Source of the DNA: an uncultured Mycolicibacterium sp.
Lineage (GTDB): Bacteria; Actinomycetota; Actinomycetes; Mycobacteriales; Mycobacteriaceae
DNA length: 64,000 nt
Assembly: GCF_937941905.1 (NCBI RefSeq)
Contig: NZ_CALDGS010000094.1
Span: 150,315 to 214,314 of the forward strand
Direction: 5' to 3'
This document shows, in pieces, positions 1 to 8,326 of this stretch (the stretch's first letter is position 1; each line of letters begins with the position of its first letter). The position numbers and the translations under genes were made by a program. The notes beneath the pieces are model-generated. The model saw only the letters and a list, made by a program, of their open reading frames with translations. It was not told where the DNA came from and ran no database searches.

Positions 1-91
1 GGCGTACGTCGAACACGCGGCAAACCTAACCGGCGCGCCGCGGGCCGCCCACGGTTGCGATCACCGCGAGGAAATCTCGGTACGCCCCTGC

Positions 92-1093
92 TCAGTACGC
101 GGAGGCCAGGCCCTGTGGCTTGATGCCGTGGTGCAGTTCGGCGACGTCGGGGTGGGCCCGGGTGCGCGACTTCCAGGCGTTCTCGCCGTAGGTGTTGTAG
201 ATGGGGTTGTTCGGGTCGTCCTCCACCCCGCGCGACAGTGCGGCGAGCTCCGGCGGCAGCGTGATAATCGGGATCACCGCGTCCAGCGACGGGTTGAGGA
301 AGTACGGGATGGACACCCGGTCGGTGCCCGGCGGCGGGGCGAGCACGCGGTGGCGGGTGGCGCGCAGGTAGCCGCCGGTGGCGACCTCGAGCAGCTCGCC
401 GATGTTGACGATGAGCGCGTCGGGCACCGGCGGCACGTCGATCCACTCCCCCGCCGCGGTCTCGACCTGCAGGCCGTCCGAGTCGGGCTCGACGAGCAGC
501 AGGGTGAGCACCCCGGAGTCCTTGTGCGCCCCCACCCCCTGGGTGGTGTCGGCGGTGCCCGGGTAGCGCACCACCTTGATCAGGGTGGCGGGCCGGTCGG
601 CGAAGGTGGCGTCGAAGTGGTCCTCGGCCGCGCCCAGCGAGGCGGCCCAGTGCCGCAGCAGCCGCATCCCGACGGCCGACAGGGTGCGGTCCCACTCCTC
701 GAACGCCGCCCGGAACCCTTCCGGCCGGCGCGGCCACAGGTTCGGGCCCTGCAGCCGCCAGTAGCCCTGCGCACCGGGGATGACCGGGCGTTCCGGGCCG
801 ATGTCGATCTGCTCGCGCCAGTCCACCCGCCCGTTGGTGAGTTCGCCGCCGATGCGGGAGTAGCCGCGGAACTGCGGGCTCTTGAGCTGGCTGATCTCGT
901 TCTTCTCCGCCACCGGCAGGGCGAAGAACTCCCGGGCCAGCCGCAGCACCCGCTGCATCTGCTCGCGCGGCACCCCGTGGCCGACGAGGTAGAAGAACCC
1001 GTGGTCGTGGGCGGCCTCCCGCAGCCGGGTGCGAAAGCCCGTGGGGTCGGTCTGCGCGTCGGAGAGGTCGAGCACCGCAAGCATGGCGCCCAT
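92..1093 (-). CDS. 2OG-Fe(II) oxygenase, isopenicillin N synthase-like
   Basis: A 333-residue non-haem iron oxygenase of the isopenicillin N synthase/2-oxoglutarate family. Visible are the HxD part of the iron triad in GVGAHKDSGVLTLLL, the distal histidine in ATRHRVLAP, and the R-x-S motif in RVSIPYFLNPS that binds the co-substrate carboxylate. The N-terminal part carries the usual DIOX_N pattern HDHGFFYLVGHGV. The frame stays open upstream to 1318, but that extension is low-complexity and lacks homology, so I start at ATG 1093; ATG 1084 is equally possible and neither has a clear ribosome binding site. Substrate is not predictable. It lies outside the catabolic island and has the extreme GC of core genes. 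Confidence 0.85.
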   Translation of the reverse strand: MGAMLAVLDLSDAQTDPTGFRTRLREAAHDHGFFYLVGHGVPREQMQRVLRLAREFFALPVAEKNEISQLKSPQFRGYSRIGGELTNGRVDWREQIDIGPERPVIPGAQGYWRLQGPNLWPRRPEGFRAAFEEWDRTLSAVGMRLLRHWAASLGAAEDHFDATFADRPATLIKVVRYPGTADTTQGVGAHKDSGVLTLLLVEPDSDGLQVETAAGEWIDVPPVPDALIVNIGELLEVATGGYLRATRHRVLAPPPGTDRVSIPYFLNPSLDAVIPIITLPPELAALSRGVEDDPNNPIYNTYGENAWKSRTRAHPDVAELHHGIKPQGLASAY

Positions 1094-1180
1094 TGTGGCC
1101 GGTGCGGGCCGGCCCGGCAGCCCGGGTTCATCGACGGTGTACGGGTGTGCAGAACTCCTGAACCCCCCACCCGATGCCCC

Positions 1181-1217
1181 GCGAGTGACCGTGTCGGTAC
1201 GGCGACACGCCGGGGTG
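1181..1217 (+). repeat. Copy of a 35-40 bp motif also found at 21.5 kb
   Basis: The stretch beginning GCGAGTGACCGTGTCGGTAC matches, at about 31 of 35 positions by eye, the reverse complement of 21577-21614, and less well the direct copy at 21488-21525. It lies in the leader of the oxygenase gene, just outside the left end of the catabolic island. Function unknown; it may be a dispersed mycobacterial intergenic element. Apart from this motif and the pseudogene at 1360-1646 I see nothing in the gap 1094-1769. Confidence 0.55.
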
Positions 1218-1359
1218 CCCCGCCCGTGCGCGGTCGCCGACGCCACGATGAGCGGCCGGGTAAGGCCGTCATGCCCGCTCGCCACGCGTCCTCCACCACC
1301 GCCGGCGCCGGCCATCACCTCGCCGCCGCCATGCCGCCGTTGCGGTACGTGACGTGCAC

Positions 1360-1646
1360 CGCGGGGACTCCGCTCCGATACCGGTCAAGGGGTTCGCGCG
1401 TCGCGAAGCGCGGCGTGATCAACCAGGTACAGACCATATGGACGACGACGGCGTCGTTCAAGCGGGCCGGCCTTGCGGTCGATCTCGGCACGGACCGGCG
1501 ATGAAGCGGCGGGGCGGCAACGAACCGTTGGTTCGGCCGGCCGATGAGCCGGATGAGCCCGGTCAGAGCGACATCGGTGATCTCCAGATCGTGGCAGTGG
1601 AACAGAACGCCCTACGGTCGGTCTCGCGGTGGCGCGACACGACACT
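1360..1646 (-). pseudogene. Decayed 4HBT/YbgC-type thioesterase
   Basis: Read on the minus strand this gap holds a broken relative of the intact thioesterase at 17584-18024. Segments align in order in different frames: SRHR then ETDRRAF (intact copy LRHRVRYHETDQQGF), then LEITDVALTGLIRLIGRPNQ (intact LEIADVGLTEFVRSIGWPYP), then IDRKAGPLER (intact IDFRAPARFED), then VCTW (intact VTCTRV). A deletion of about 12 bases before the catalytic ETD segment and a 1-base deletion before LEI explain the frame changes. It sits 3' of the acyl-CoA dehydrogenase on the same strand, so it was probably once the last gene of that operon. The left limit is approximate. Confidence 0.7.
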
Positions 1647-1769
1647 CACGTCGCCCACCCTAGCGAGGGTATTCGGTGCCCTGGTGAAGACAATGCACAG
1701 GTTGCCCCAGCACACACGGTCGCGGATCCACGGTGCTAATGACCACGCCGCGAACGCCTCCGGATGCGG

Positions 1770-2933
1770 TCACTCCGCGAGCAGGTCTTTGGCTACGACG
1801 GTGCGCAGGATCTCGTTGGTACCCTCACCGATCGTCATCAGCGCCGAGTCTCGCAGGTAGCGCTCCAACGGGAACTCCTTGACGTAACCGTAGCCGCCGT
1901 GCACGCGCATAGCGCCGTAGACGACCTCCATGCCGGCCTCGGACGCGAAGATCTTTGCCATACCCGACGCGGCGCTGGCCCGACCTTCCCGCTCGGTCCT
2001 GACCGCAGCATTGATGTATAGCAGCCGCGCCGCCTCCACCTTGGTCGCCATGTCGGCGAGTTTGAGCTGAATCGCCTGGTGCTCACCGATCTTCTTACCG
2101 AACGCCTCGCGCTGTCTGGCATATTCCAGCGCGTGCTCCAGCGCCGCGCGGGCCATGCCGGTCGAGGCCGCCGCCATGTAGATGCGACCCCGGTCCAGCG
2201 CGCTGAGCATCTGGTAGAGCCCCTTGCCTTCACGCTCGCCGAGCAGATTGGCCGACGGCACCACAGCATCCTCGAAGAGGACCTCGCACAACTCCACACC
2301 GCGGTGGCCGAGCTTTTCGTAGTCACTACCGAATCGCAGCCCTGGTGTGTCCTGCTCCACCAGCATCAGGCTCATCCCGTGGTGGGGAGGATCGATATTG
2401 GGGTCCGTCTTGACCAGTGTCACCAGCGGGTCCGCGTGGCGGGCATGGGTGATGAAGATCTTGCTACCGTTGAGGATGTAGTTGTCCCCGTCACGGCGCG
2501 CGGTGAGCTTGATGCGCTTGAGATCTGATCCGGTAGACGGTTCGGTCAGCGCGATACCACTCATCCGCCGACCCGCCGCGATGTCGGGCAAGTAGCGTCG
2601 TTTCTGTTCCTCCGTGCCGAACGAGCTGATCAGGTACGCGCCCGAGCTGACGGTGTAGACGAGGCTGGCCAGCCCCATCCAGCCACGGGCCAGCTCCTCG
2701 AACACCAGTCCGTAGCCGATGTAGTCCAGCGGCGAGCCGCCGTACTCCTCTGGAACGGAGATCCCGAACAGGCCGAGCTCGGCCAACTCCGGGATCAGGT
2801 CGTCGGGATACTCATCCTTGGCCTCACGTTCGCTCGCGGTCGGGACGACACGCTCGTCGACAAACTGCTGCACCAGGTTTCGCAGTTGTACATGATCTTC
2901 GGTCAGGCCGGGCGGAATGTGGTTGGAACTCAT
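1770..2933 (-). CDS. Acyl-CoA dehydrogenase
   Basis: A 387-residue FAD-dependent acyl-CoA dehydrogenase, the normal length of the short/medium-chain type, which introduces the alpha-beta double bond into an acyl-CoA. Visible are the FAD/substrate motif GIALTEPSTGSDLKRI, the C-terminal HGGYGYVKEFPLERYLRD block, and the catalytic-base motif GEGTNEI with Glu370. The ATG at 2933 follows an AAGGA sequence at about 9 bases. It ends the minus-strand run permease, flavoprotein dehydrogenase, deacetylase, acyl-CoA dehydrogenase, with the deacetylase stop 34 bases upstream, so co-transcription is likely. Probably acts on the CoA ester made by the ligase at 18.9-20.5 kb (inference). Confidence 0.93.
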   Translation of the reverse strand: MSSNHIPPGLTEDHVQLRNLVQQFVDERVVPTASEREAKDEYPDDLIPELAELGLFGISVPEEYGGSPLDYIGYGLVFEELARGWMGLASLVYTVSSGAYLISSFGTEEQKRRYLPDIAAGRRMSGIALTEPSTGSDLKRIKLTARRDGDNYILNGSKIFITHARHADPLVTLVKTDPNIDPPHHGMSLMLVEQDTPGLRFGSDYEKLGHRGVELCEVLFEDAVVPSANLLGEREGKGLYQMLSALDRGRIYMAAASTGMARAALEHALEYARQREAFGKKIGEHQAIQLKLADMATKVEAARLLYINAAVRTEREGRASAASGMAKIFASEAGMEVVYGAMRVHGGYGYVKEFPLERYLRDSALMTIGEGTNEILRTVVAKDLLAE

Positions 2934-2967
2934 CGTCGTCCTTCGGGATACGGGTGCCGATTCCGGC

Positions 2968-3810
2968 TCAGGGCTCGACCCATGCGTCGGCGGCTTCGGA
3001 GATCGTCGGGAACCAGATGCCCTCGTGGCTCATCACGTACTCGATAAACCGCTCCAGCATGAGGAGGTTGTGTGCCCGGCCGATGGTCTGGGGATGCAGC
3101 GTCCAGGTCATCATCCCGCCGGGACAGCGCGCGTAGGCGAAGTCGAATGCGTCTTTCCACCGCTGCAGCACCGTCTCGTTCGACTGCTGGGTGGCGTTGC
3201 CCTTGAGCAGCTCCAGTTCGGGAAAGTCGTCCAGCGACCAGGACACCGGAAACTCCAGCACGGCCGAGGGCTCACCGAACGCGTTACCCCGCTCCGGGTC
3301 GATCCGCGTCACCATACGCGGGCGGTACGGGTAGAAATCCCGACCCTGTAGCGACGAGTCCCAGTCGAATCCGAGCTCGTGCAACAAGTTCAGTGTGTTC
3401 TCGGTAACATCCAGGGCCGGCGACCGGTAACCGCGGGGCCGCCGGCCGGTGACCTCCTCGTGCAGCCGCAGCTGCAACTCCAGGAGTCGGCGCTCCTCGC
3501 CGGGCTCGAGTTTGGGCACGTACTCGTGGTAGACGCCGTGTGCGGCGATCTCGTGGCCGTGTTCGACGATGGTGGCCACCGCCTGCGGAAACGTCTTCAT
3601 GGTGTGGGTCGGCACACACCAGGTGGTGGTGATGCCGTAGCGTCGGAACGTCGCCAGCAGACGGGGGGTCCCGACCTCGGCGCCGAACTCGCCCCGCGAC
3701 AGGTTGGCCTGCGACGGGGCACGGAAGGTGCCCATCCACACGCAGTGCGCGTCGAAGTCCGGACTGAGCGCAATCGCCAGCCTCTTGCCCTCGGGCAGTT
3801 GCAAAGGCAT
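2968..3810 (-). CDS. Polysaccharide deacetylase (NodB/PuuE-like) family hydrolase
   Basis: A 280-residue protein with the NodB-fold pattern: SPDFDAH with Asp18/Asp20 (motif 1), HGHEIAAHGVYHEY with His91 and His95 (metal-binding motif 2), RGYRSPALDVTENT (motif 3) and WTLHPQTIGR (C-terminal histidine). In the group resembling PuuE allantoinase these enzymes hydrolyse C-N bonds of small amides rather than polysaccharides. There is no signal peptide, so it is cytoplasmic, which favours a small-molecule substrate here. Start ATG 3810 has AAAGGGG about 5 bases upstream; the open frame to 3885 has no such site. It sits between the TMADH-like gene and the acyl-CoA dehydrogenase, pointing to hydrolysis of an N-acyl or cyclic amide intermediate (inference). 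Confidence 0.85.
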   Translation of the reverse strand: MPLQLPEGKRLAIALSPDFDAHCVWMGTFRAPSQANLSRGEFGAEVGTPRLLATFRRYGITTTWCVPTHTMKTFPQAVATIVEHGHEIAAHGVYHEYVPKLEPGEERRLLELQLRLHEEVTGRRPRGYRSPALDVTENTLNLLHELGFDWDSSLQGRDFYPYRPRMVTRIDPERGNAFGEPSAVLEFPVSWSLDDFPELELLKGNATQQSNETVLQRWKDAFDFAYARCPGGMMTWTLHPQTIGRAHNLLMLERFIEYVMSHEGIWFPTISEAADAWVEP

Positions 3811-3881
3811 TTGTGCCCCTTTCAGATTCGAGACGACTAGGCCGTGATCCGGTCGTCGGCGTACACCATCGCTCGCGCCCC

Positions 3882-6110
3882 TCAATCGGCCGTGTTCAGA
3901 AACACCGGCTGGAGCGCCTGGGCACCAAGCCGGTAGTCGGCCTCGCTGGCACCGATGATGCGGCGTTCCCGGATGAACGGCAGAGCCCGCTGCGGGTGCG
4001 GACTGTCGATCTCACGCCCCAACCGGTGTCCTGAGAAGATGGCGTCGGCAATGAAATTCGGCCGCACGCAATCACCGATCCGGTACACCGCCGAGATCTC
4101 GTTGACGGCCCAATCGTCCCGTCGGGCCATCAGCCCCCGGTACAGCTCGTCGTCGGCCTTGCGGGTGCCCACCAGCACGACGTTGTCCACCTCGACGATC
4201 TCCTCGTCACGGTCCGGGCAGGTCAATCGCACATGGGTGGCGTCGATGGCGGCAACCTTTGTCTCCACCCGCAGCTTGACACCCAGTTCACGCAGGTCGT
4301 AGAGCGTGCGGGCAATCTCTCGGGTGTAGCGCTGATACTCGCCGATGTGCTCACCCCGGGTGGTCAGCCACACCTGGCAACCACGCCGGGCGAGCAGCTC
4401 AGCAATGCCGGGACCCATGAAGTAGCCGTCGGAATCGACGACGACCACTCGCCGCCCCACCTCGGCGCCGTCGCGCACCACCTGTTCGGGGGTCAGCAGC
4501 CGCTCGCCGAGCACCGGTTCGAGCCCGAACGGCAGCCGGTCGTGCGGGTCGATACCGTCGCGCAGGTAGTGCGACCCGGTAGCCGTGATCACGATGCCCG
4601 CCCCGTAATCCAGCGCGTCCTCGACGGTCATCGGGGTATTGAGGATGACCTCGACGTTGTCGAGCTTGCGCAACTGGTGCTCACGGTACTCGATGATGCG
4701 CCGCCACTCGTGCCGGCCCGGCAGCTTGGACACCCAGGCGACGTTGCCGCCGATGTGGTCGCCGGCCTCGACGAGATGGACGTTACGCATGCCACGTTTG
4801 CCGAGCACCATTGCGCATTCCATACCCGCGGGGCCAGCACCGATGACGAGCACGTCGTTGTCGTGATTGGAGGCCGTGGCGAACACCTCGGGGTGCCAGC
4901 CGCGCCGGAACTCCTCACCCGTAGTCGCGTTCTGCGTGCAGGCGATCGGAGCGGTGCCGATGTCGCGGGAGACACAGAAGTTACAGCCGATGCACTCCCG
5001 GATGTCATCGATCTTGCCGGTGCGCACCTTCTCCGGCAGGAACGGATCGGAAATTCCGGCCCGGGCCGCGCCGATGAGGTCACACTGTCCGGCGTTGATG
5101 ATGTCGACCATGGTGTCGGGGCTGTTGAACCGGCCGACGTTGACGACCGGCTTGCGGGTGTACTGCTTGAGCCCGTCGACCCACGGCTTCTCGTGGTTCT
5201 CAGCTGCGGTGCGCGACGACTGTGCGTCCTGTGCCCAGTCGAACCCGCCGATGACGAAGTCCCAGTAGTCGACGTAGTCGTCCAGGATCTGCAGGATCCG
5301 CGGGACATCCCCGCCGGCGCGCAGGCCGCGCTCGCCGAGGCCGAACGGTGGGTCGAGGGTGTCCACACCCAGCCGCAGCCCGATCGCACAGTCGTCGCCG
5401 ATCGCAGCGCGGATCGCGGAGAGCACCTCACGATGGAACCGGGTGCGATTCTCCACGGAGCCGCCGTACTCGTCGGTACGCGTGTTGTAGTACGGGACCA
5501 GCAGGTGGTGCAGGATCGACGCGGCGTGGCCGCAGTGCAGGGTGATCAGATCGAAGCCGGCCTCGCGGGCGCGAAGTGCGCCGGCGACGTAGATCTGTTT
5601 GATCTCCTCGAAGGCCTCCTTGTCGGCCTCGATGAGGCTGCCCACATACGGCACCGCCAGCGACGGATCACAGGGGGTCGCAACGACACCGCGAGGGGTC
5701 AGACCGCGGTTCTCGGCCAACGGTCCGACACCGGTGTTGTACTCGATCTCGATACCGGCGAGCGCCCCGTGCCGCCTGATCTCGGTCGCCACGTGGGCCA
5801 GGTTCCGAACGTCGCCCTCGTCCCACAGCCTGGTCATCCGATGCGGGGTCTTGTCCATCTCGGGAGCGATCGTGGTCGCTTCGGTGAACACCACGCCCCA
5901 GCCGCCCTCCGCCCGCATACTCCGGTACCCGGCGGCCGAGCCGGTGTGGTCGGCCCCGAATCCAATGGCGTGCGGCGTCGCCCAGAAGCGGTTCTTCGAC
6001 ACCTTCGGGCCGAGCTGTACTGGCTCGAACAGCACCGAGTAGCGATTGGACAACGACACGATTCGCATCCTTCGTCTGATCAGTGGATTGGGCTGGTTAT
6101 CGACCACCAT
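3882..6110 (-). CDS. Trimethylamine/dimethylamine dehydrogenase-like flavoprotein
   Basis: A 742-residue enzyme with the three-part TMADH layout: an old-yellow-enzyme FMN barrel (about 24-370), a [4Fe-4S] ligand set Cys373, Cys376, Cys379 and Cys391 in CIGCNFC...ACTQN, then ADP-binding and FAD/NAD-like domains starting at VLVIGAGPAGMECA (about 418). The blocks AEGGWGVVFTE, WDEGDVRNL, PYYNTRTDEYGGS and RRGWHPE follow methylotrophic TMADH closely as I recall it. The TMADH cysteine that carries covalent 6-S-cysteinyl-FMN is replaced by Ala48 in TPHAIG, so FMN should be non-covalent. It likely oxidises a C-N bond of a secondary or tertiary amine, but other 2,4-dienoyl-CoA-reductase-like roles are possible. 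ATG 6068 is an alternative start. Confidence 0.85.
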   Translation of the reverse strand: MVVDNQPNPLIRRRMRIVSLSNRYSVLFEPVQLGPKVSKNRFWATPHAIGFGADHTGSAAGYRSMRAEGGWGVVFTEATTIAPEMDKTPHRMTRLWDEGDVRNLAHVATEIRRHGALAGIEIEYNTGVGPLAENRGLTPRGVVATPCDPSLAVPYVGSLIEADKEAFEEIKQIYVAGALRAREAGFDLITLHCGHAASILHHLLVPYYNTRTDEYGGSVENRTRFHREVLSAIRAAIGDDCAIGLRLGVDTLDPPFGLGERGLRAGGDVPRILQILDDYVDYWDFVIGGFDWAQDAQSSRTAAENHEKPWVDGLKQYTRKPVVNVGRFNSPDTMVDIINAGQCDLIGAARAGISDPFLPEKVRTGKIDDIRECIGCNFCVSRDIGTAPIACTQNATTGEEFRRGWHPEVFATASNHDNDVLVIGAGPAGMECAMVLGKRGMRNVHLVEAGDHIGGNVAWVSKLPGRHEWRRIIEYREHQLRKLDNVEVILNTPMTVEDALDYGAGIVITATGSHYLRDGIDPHDRLPFGLEPVLGERLLTPEQVVRDGAEVGRRVVVVDSDGYFMGPGIAELLARRGCQVWLTTRGEHIGEYQRYTREIARTLYDLRELGVKLRVETKVAAIDATHVRLTCPDRDEEIVEVDNVVLVGTRKADDELYRGLMARRDDWAVNEISAVYRIGDCVRPNFIADAIFSGHRLGREIDSPHPQRALPFIRERRIIGASEADYRLGAQALQPVFLNTAD

Positions 6111-6211
6111 AGGGATCCCACGCCCACCGCCTCCTCGTATGGCTCACAGGAAACCGGCGCAATCCCTGGGAGGATTGACAACTGGCAGGGCCGACGGGCT
6201 GATGCAACGAA

Positions 6212-6256
6212 TACGCCGGCGGCTGCCTCGATATGAGGTCGGCAGCCGCCGGCGTA
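6212..6256 (-). terminator. Perfect 16-bp inverted repeat, probable terminator of the permease gene
   Basis: Arms TACGCCGGCGGCTGCC (6212-6227) and its exact complement (6241-6256) flank a 13-base loop. It lies 135 bases 3' of the permease stop and 100 bases 5' of the dehydrogenase start. On the minus strand it is followed by a short weakly T-rich stretch. It could instead be attenuating read-through into the dehydrogenase. Nothing else is seen in 6111-6390. Confidence 0.6.
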
Positions 6257-6390
6257 CGTAATCGCGGTCGCGCTACCGCGTGCGGACACGGATTGGCCAG
6301 GCGCCGCGGCGTCGGCTCACTTCACGACCACCACATCGCAAGCCGTGTCGTTCATCACAGAACCGGCAACGGAACGCGACGAGCCCCCGG

Positions 6391-7857
6391 TCATTGCCGC
6401 CCGATCCGGGCGTACACCGCCGGATTGTTCCGCTTGTGCCATTGCGCCATGGCCATTCCGACTCCGAAGAGGACGTAGATGAAGATCAACACGCCGTAAG
6501 CCATCATGGTCGAACCGGACACCAGCACGGTGATGTTGGCGGTCGCGAGATACAGGCCGATCGCGAACCCGATCGCGGCGATCGCCGGCGCGATCTTGGT
6601 ATGCCAGACGGTGGACACACCGCGGTGATTGCGGTTCATGTACAGCGGAATTGACAGACTCGTCAATAGAAGGACGATGAACAGGACGTAGCTCGCTACG
6701 CCGGTGTAGATCGGGTAAACGCCGGCCGGGTCGACGTTGATCATCGCGAACGGCACGATCAACAGTGCACACAGCACCGTGGTCACCACCGACGCCCGGT
6801 ACGGCGATCCCTGGGTCGCGTGGACCGCGGCGAGGCCACGCGGGATCACACCGTCGGAACTCAGGTTGTACAGGTAGCGCGCCACGACGTTGTGGCCGGT
6901 CAGGACGGTGGCGAACACGCTCGTGGCCACCAGCACCGTCGCCACATCCACCAGCAGCCGGCCGCCGAACTGGCCCATGCTGGTCAGCATCGACCCGGCA
7001 GAGTCCTCGGCGGCCACCGTCACCGCGCGGCTCTCGCCGAACGACTGGATGAACAGCCACGCGGTCACCGAGTAAAGGATGGCGATCAGTGCGACGACGA
7101 TGTACGTGGCCCGCGGCACCGTCCTGGACGGATCCTTCGTCTCCTCCCGGAAGATCGCCGTCACCTCGAACCCGCTGAACATGGAGATCCCCCACAGCAC
7201 CGCCAGAGCGACGGAGCCAGACAAGAACGCCTGCGGGGTGAAGGACCCGAACGACATCCCCTCGGGCCCACCCTTGCCCAGGACGCAAAAGTCGTAGACC
7301 ACCACGATGACGAGCTCGGCGACCAGTGCGACGGTCAGCACTTTCGCCGACAGATCGATCCGCAGATAGCCGAAGACCGCTACAGCGGCGAGCAGCCCCA
7401 GGGTATAGGCCCACCAAGGAACCGCCGGGCCACCGTAGGTCTCGTGGACCAACTCGCTGAACGCGATGCCGCCGAAGATGTAGCTCGCGGTGAACGCGCA
7501 CAGGTAACCGACGACGGAGATGAAACCGGCTCCGAGTCCCAGCGACTTGCCGAGACCGGCCGTCACATACGCATAGAACGCACCCGGATTCGGCAGGTAC
7601 CGCGCCATCGTGGTGAAGCCCGCCGCGAAACAGGCGACGAGACTCCCCATCACAAGGAACGTCATCGGCGCGCCCAGCCCGTTGCCGAATGCAACGATGA
7701 CCGGGATGAAGCCGATGACGACGACCAGCGGTGCGTTGTAGGAAAGTACGCTGAACACCAGGCCGAACACACCGAGGTTGCCCCTCAGTCGACCTTGATT
7801 GCCGGCTTCCACAGGCTCGTCCCGCCCGAGCCTTTCGCCTGTGTGGCTTGAGGTCAT
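6391..7857 (-). CDS. APC-family amino acid/amine permease
   Basis: A 488-residue integral membrane protein with about 12 hydrophobic segments and APC-superfamily signatures: FGLVFSVLSYNAPLVVV in TM1, the segment GISMFSGFEVTAIFREETKDPSRTVPRA typical of the unwound TM6 region and following loop, and a short charged C terminus. Family members import amino acids or amines by proton or sodium coupling. Start ATG 7857 is preceded by AGAGGAAAG; the open frame reaches 7893. It is the first gene of the minus-strand run ending in the acyl-CoA dehydrogenase, so it is the likely importer of the compound degraded by the island. It is unrelated in detail to the permease at 42292. Confidence 0.92.
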   Translation of the reverse strand: MTSSHTGERLGRDEPVEAGNQGRLRGNLGVFGLVFSVLSYNAPLVVVIGFIPVIVAFGNGLGAPMTFLVMGSLVACFAAGFTTMARYLPNPGAFYAYVTAGLGKSLGLGAGFISVVGYLCAFTASYIFGGIAFSELVHETYGGPAVPWWAYTLGLLAAVAVFGYLRIDLSAKVLTVALVAELVIVVVYDFCVLGKGGPEGMSFGSFTPQAFLSGSVALAVLWGISMFSGFEVTAIFREETKDPSRTVPRATYIVVALIAILYSVTAWLFIQSFGESRAVTVAAEDSAGSMLTSMGQFGGRLLVDVATVLVATSVFATVLTGHNVVARYLYNLSSDGVIPRGLAAVHATQGSPYRASVVTTVLCALLIVPFAMINVDPAGVYPIYTGVASYVLFIVLLLTSLSIPLYMNRNHRGVSTVWHTKIAPAIAAIGFAIGLYLATANITVLVSGSTMMAYGVLIFIYVLFGVGMAMAQWHKRNNPAVYARIGRQ

Positions 7858-8221
7858 GACCACTTTCCTCTCGATGCTATTTCTGAGCGACATCGGCGCC
7901 CGGCAGACGTGGTGTGAGCCGGAGCACTTGCTCGTCGGAATCTAGGTGTGGTCAGCACCTCACACCATTAGAAAAATACTGAGAGTCCGCTGCCCGGATA
8001 GGGTAACTTACGCATCCGCACGGACGGCGACGGGGTGTGCGGTCCATTTACAGGCACCACCGACAGCACACATCCATCCGTCCGTCCGCCACGGTAAGAC
8101 GTTGTTCCCGTTCGCTGCCTGCGACCGGCGCTACACAACATCGCGCGCTTGTCGGACCTCGTCATTCCGGAATAAACCGTGCCTCCTCCACGACCGGCCG
8201 GCGCCATCGGCCCGAAAACAT
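7858..8221. other. Non-coding gap upstream of the permease
   Basis: I find no gene in this stretch. It has lower GC near 7940-7990 (ATTAGAAAAATACTGAGAG), as expected of a promoter region for the minus-strand permease. A small inverted repeat AGGTGTG...CACACC at about 7945-7967 could be a regulator site. No clear -35/-10 pair could be fixed. Confidence 0.4.
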
Positions 8222-8264
8222 CCGGCCTCCAGGTCGCCGACGAAGCCGGTGACCTGGAGGCCGG
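8222..8264 (-). terminator. Rho-independent terminator after the alcohol dehydrogenase
   Basis: Arms CCGGCCTCCAGGTC (8222-8235) and GACCTGGAGGCCGG (8251-8264) are perfectly complementary over 14 bp with a 15-base loop. Read on the minus strand the hairpin is followed by ATGTTTTCGG, giving a short T run. It lies 62 bases 3' of the alcohol dehydrogenase stop, so it should end the minus-strand transcript that starts at the FAD oxidase. Confidence 0.7.
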
Positions 8265-8326
8265 GGGAACGCGTACTCGGCACGAGCGCGTACGGACTGC
8301 AGCCATGGTCGGCGTGCGTCCTCGCC

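Noticed and set aside
128..1504. 458-residue plus-strand frame opposite the oxygenase
   Set aside because: Arg/Gly/Ala-rich antisense shadow of a high-GC gene with no domain; the minus strand encodes a clear oxygenase.
1354..1860. 168-residue plus-strand frame in the gap left of the acyl-CoA dehydrogenase
   Set aside because: Its middle part mirrors the antisense frame of the intact thioesterase, so it is explained by the minus-strand thioesterase pseudogene.
4233..6236. 667-residue plus-strand frame
   Set aside because: Antisense shadow of the TMADH-like gene; low-complexity composition, no motifs.
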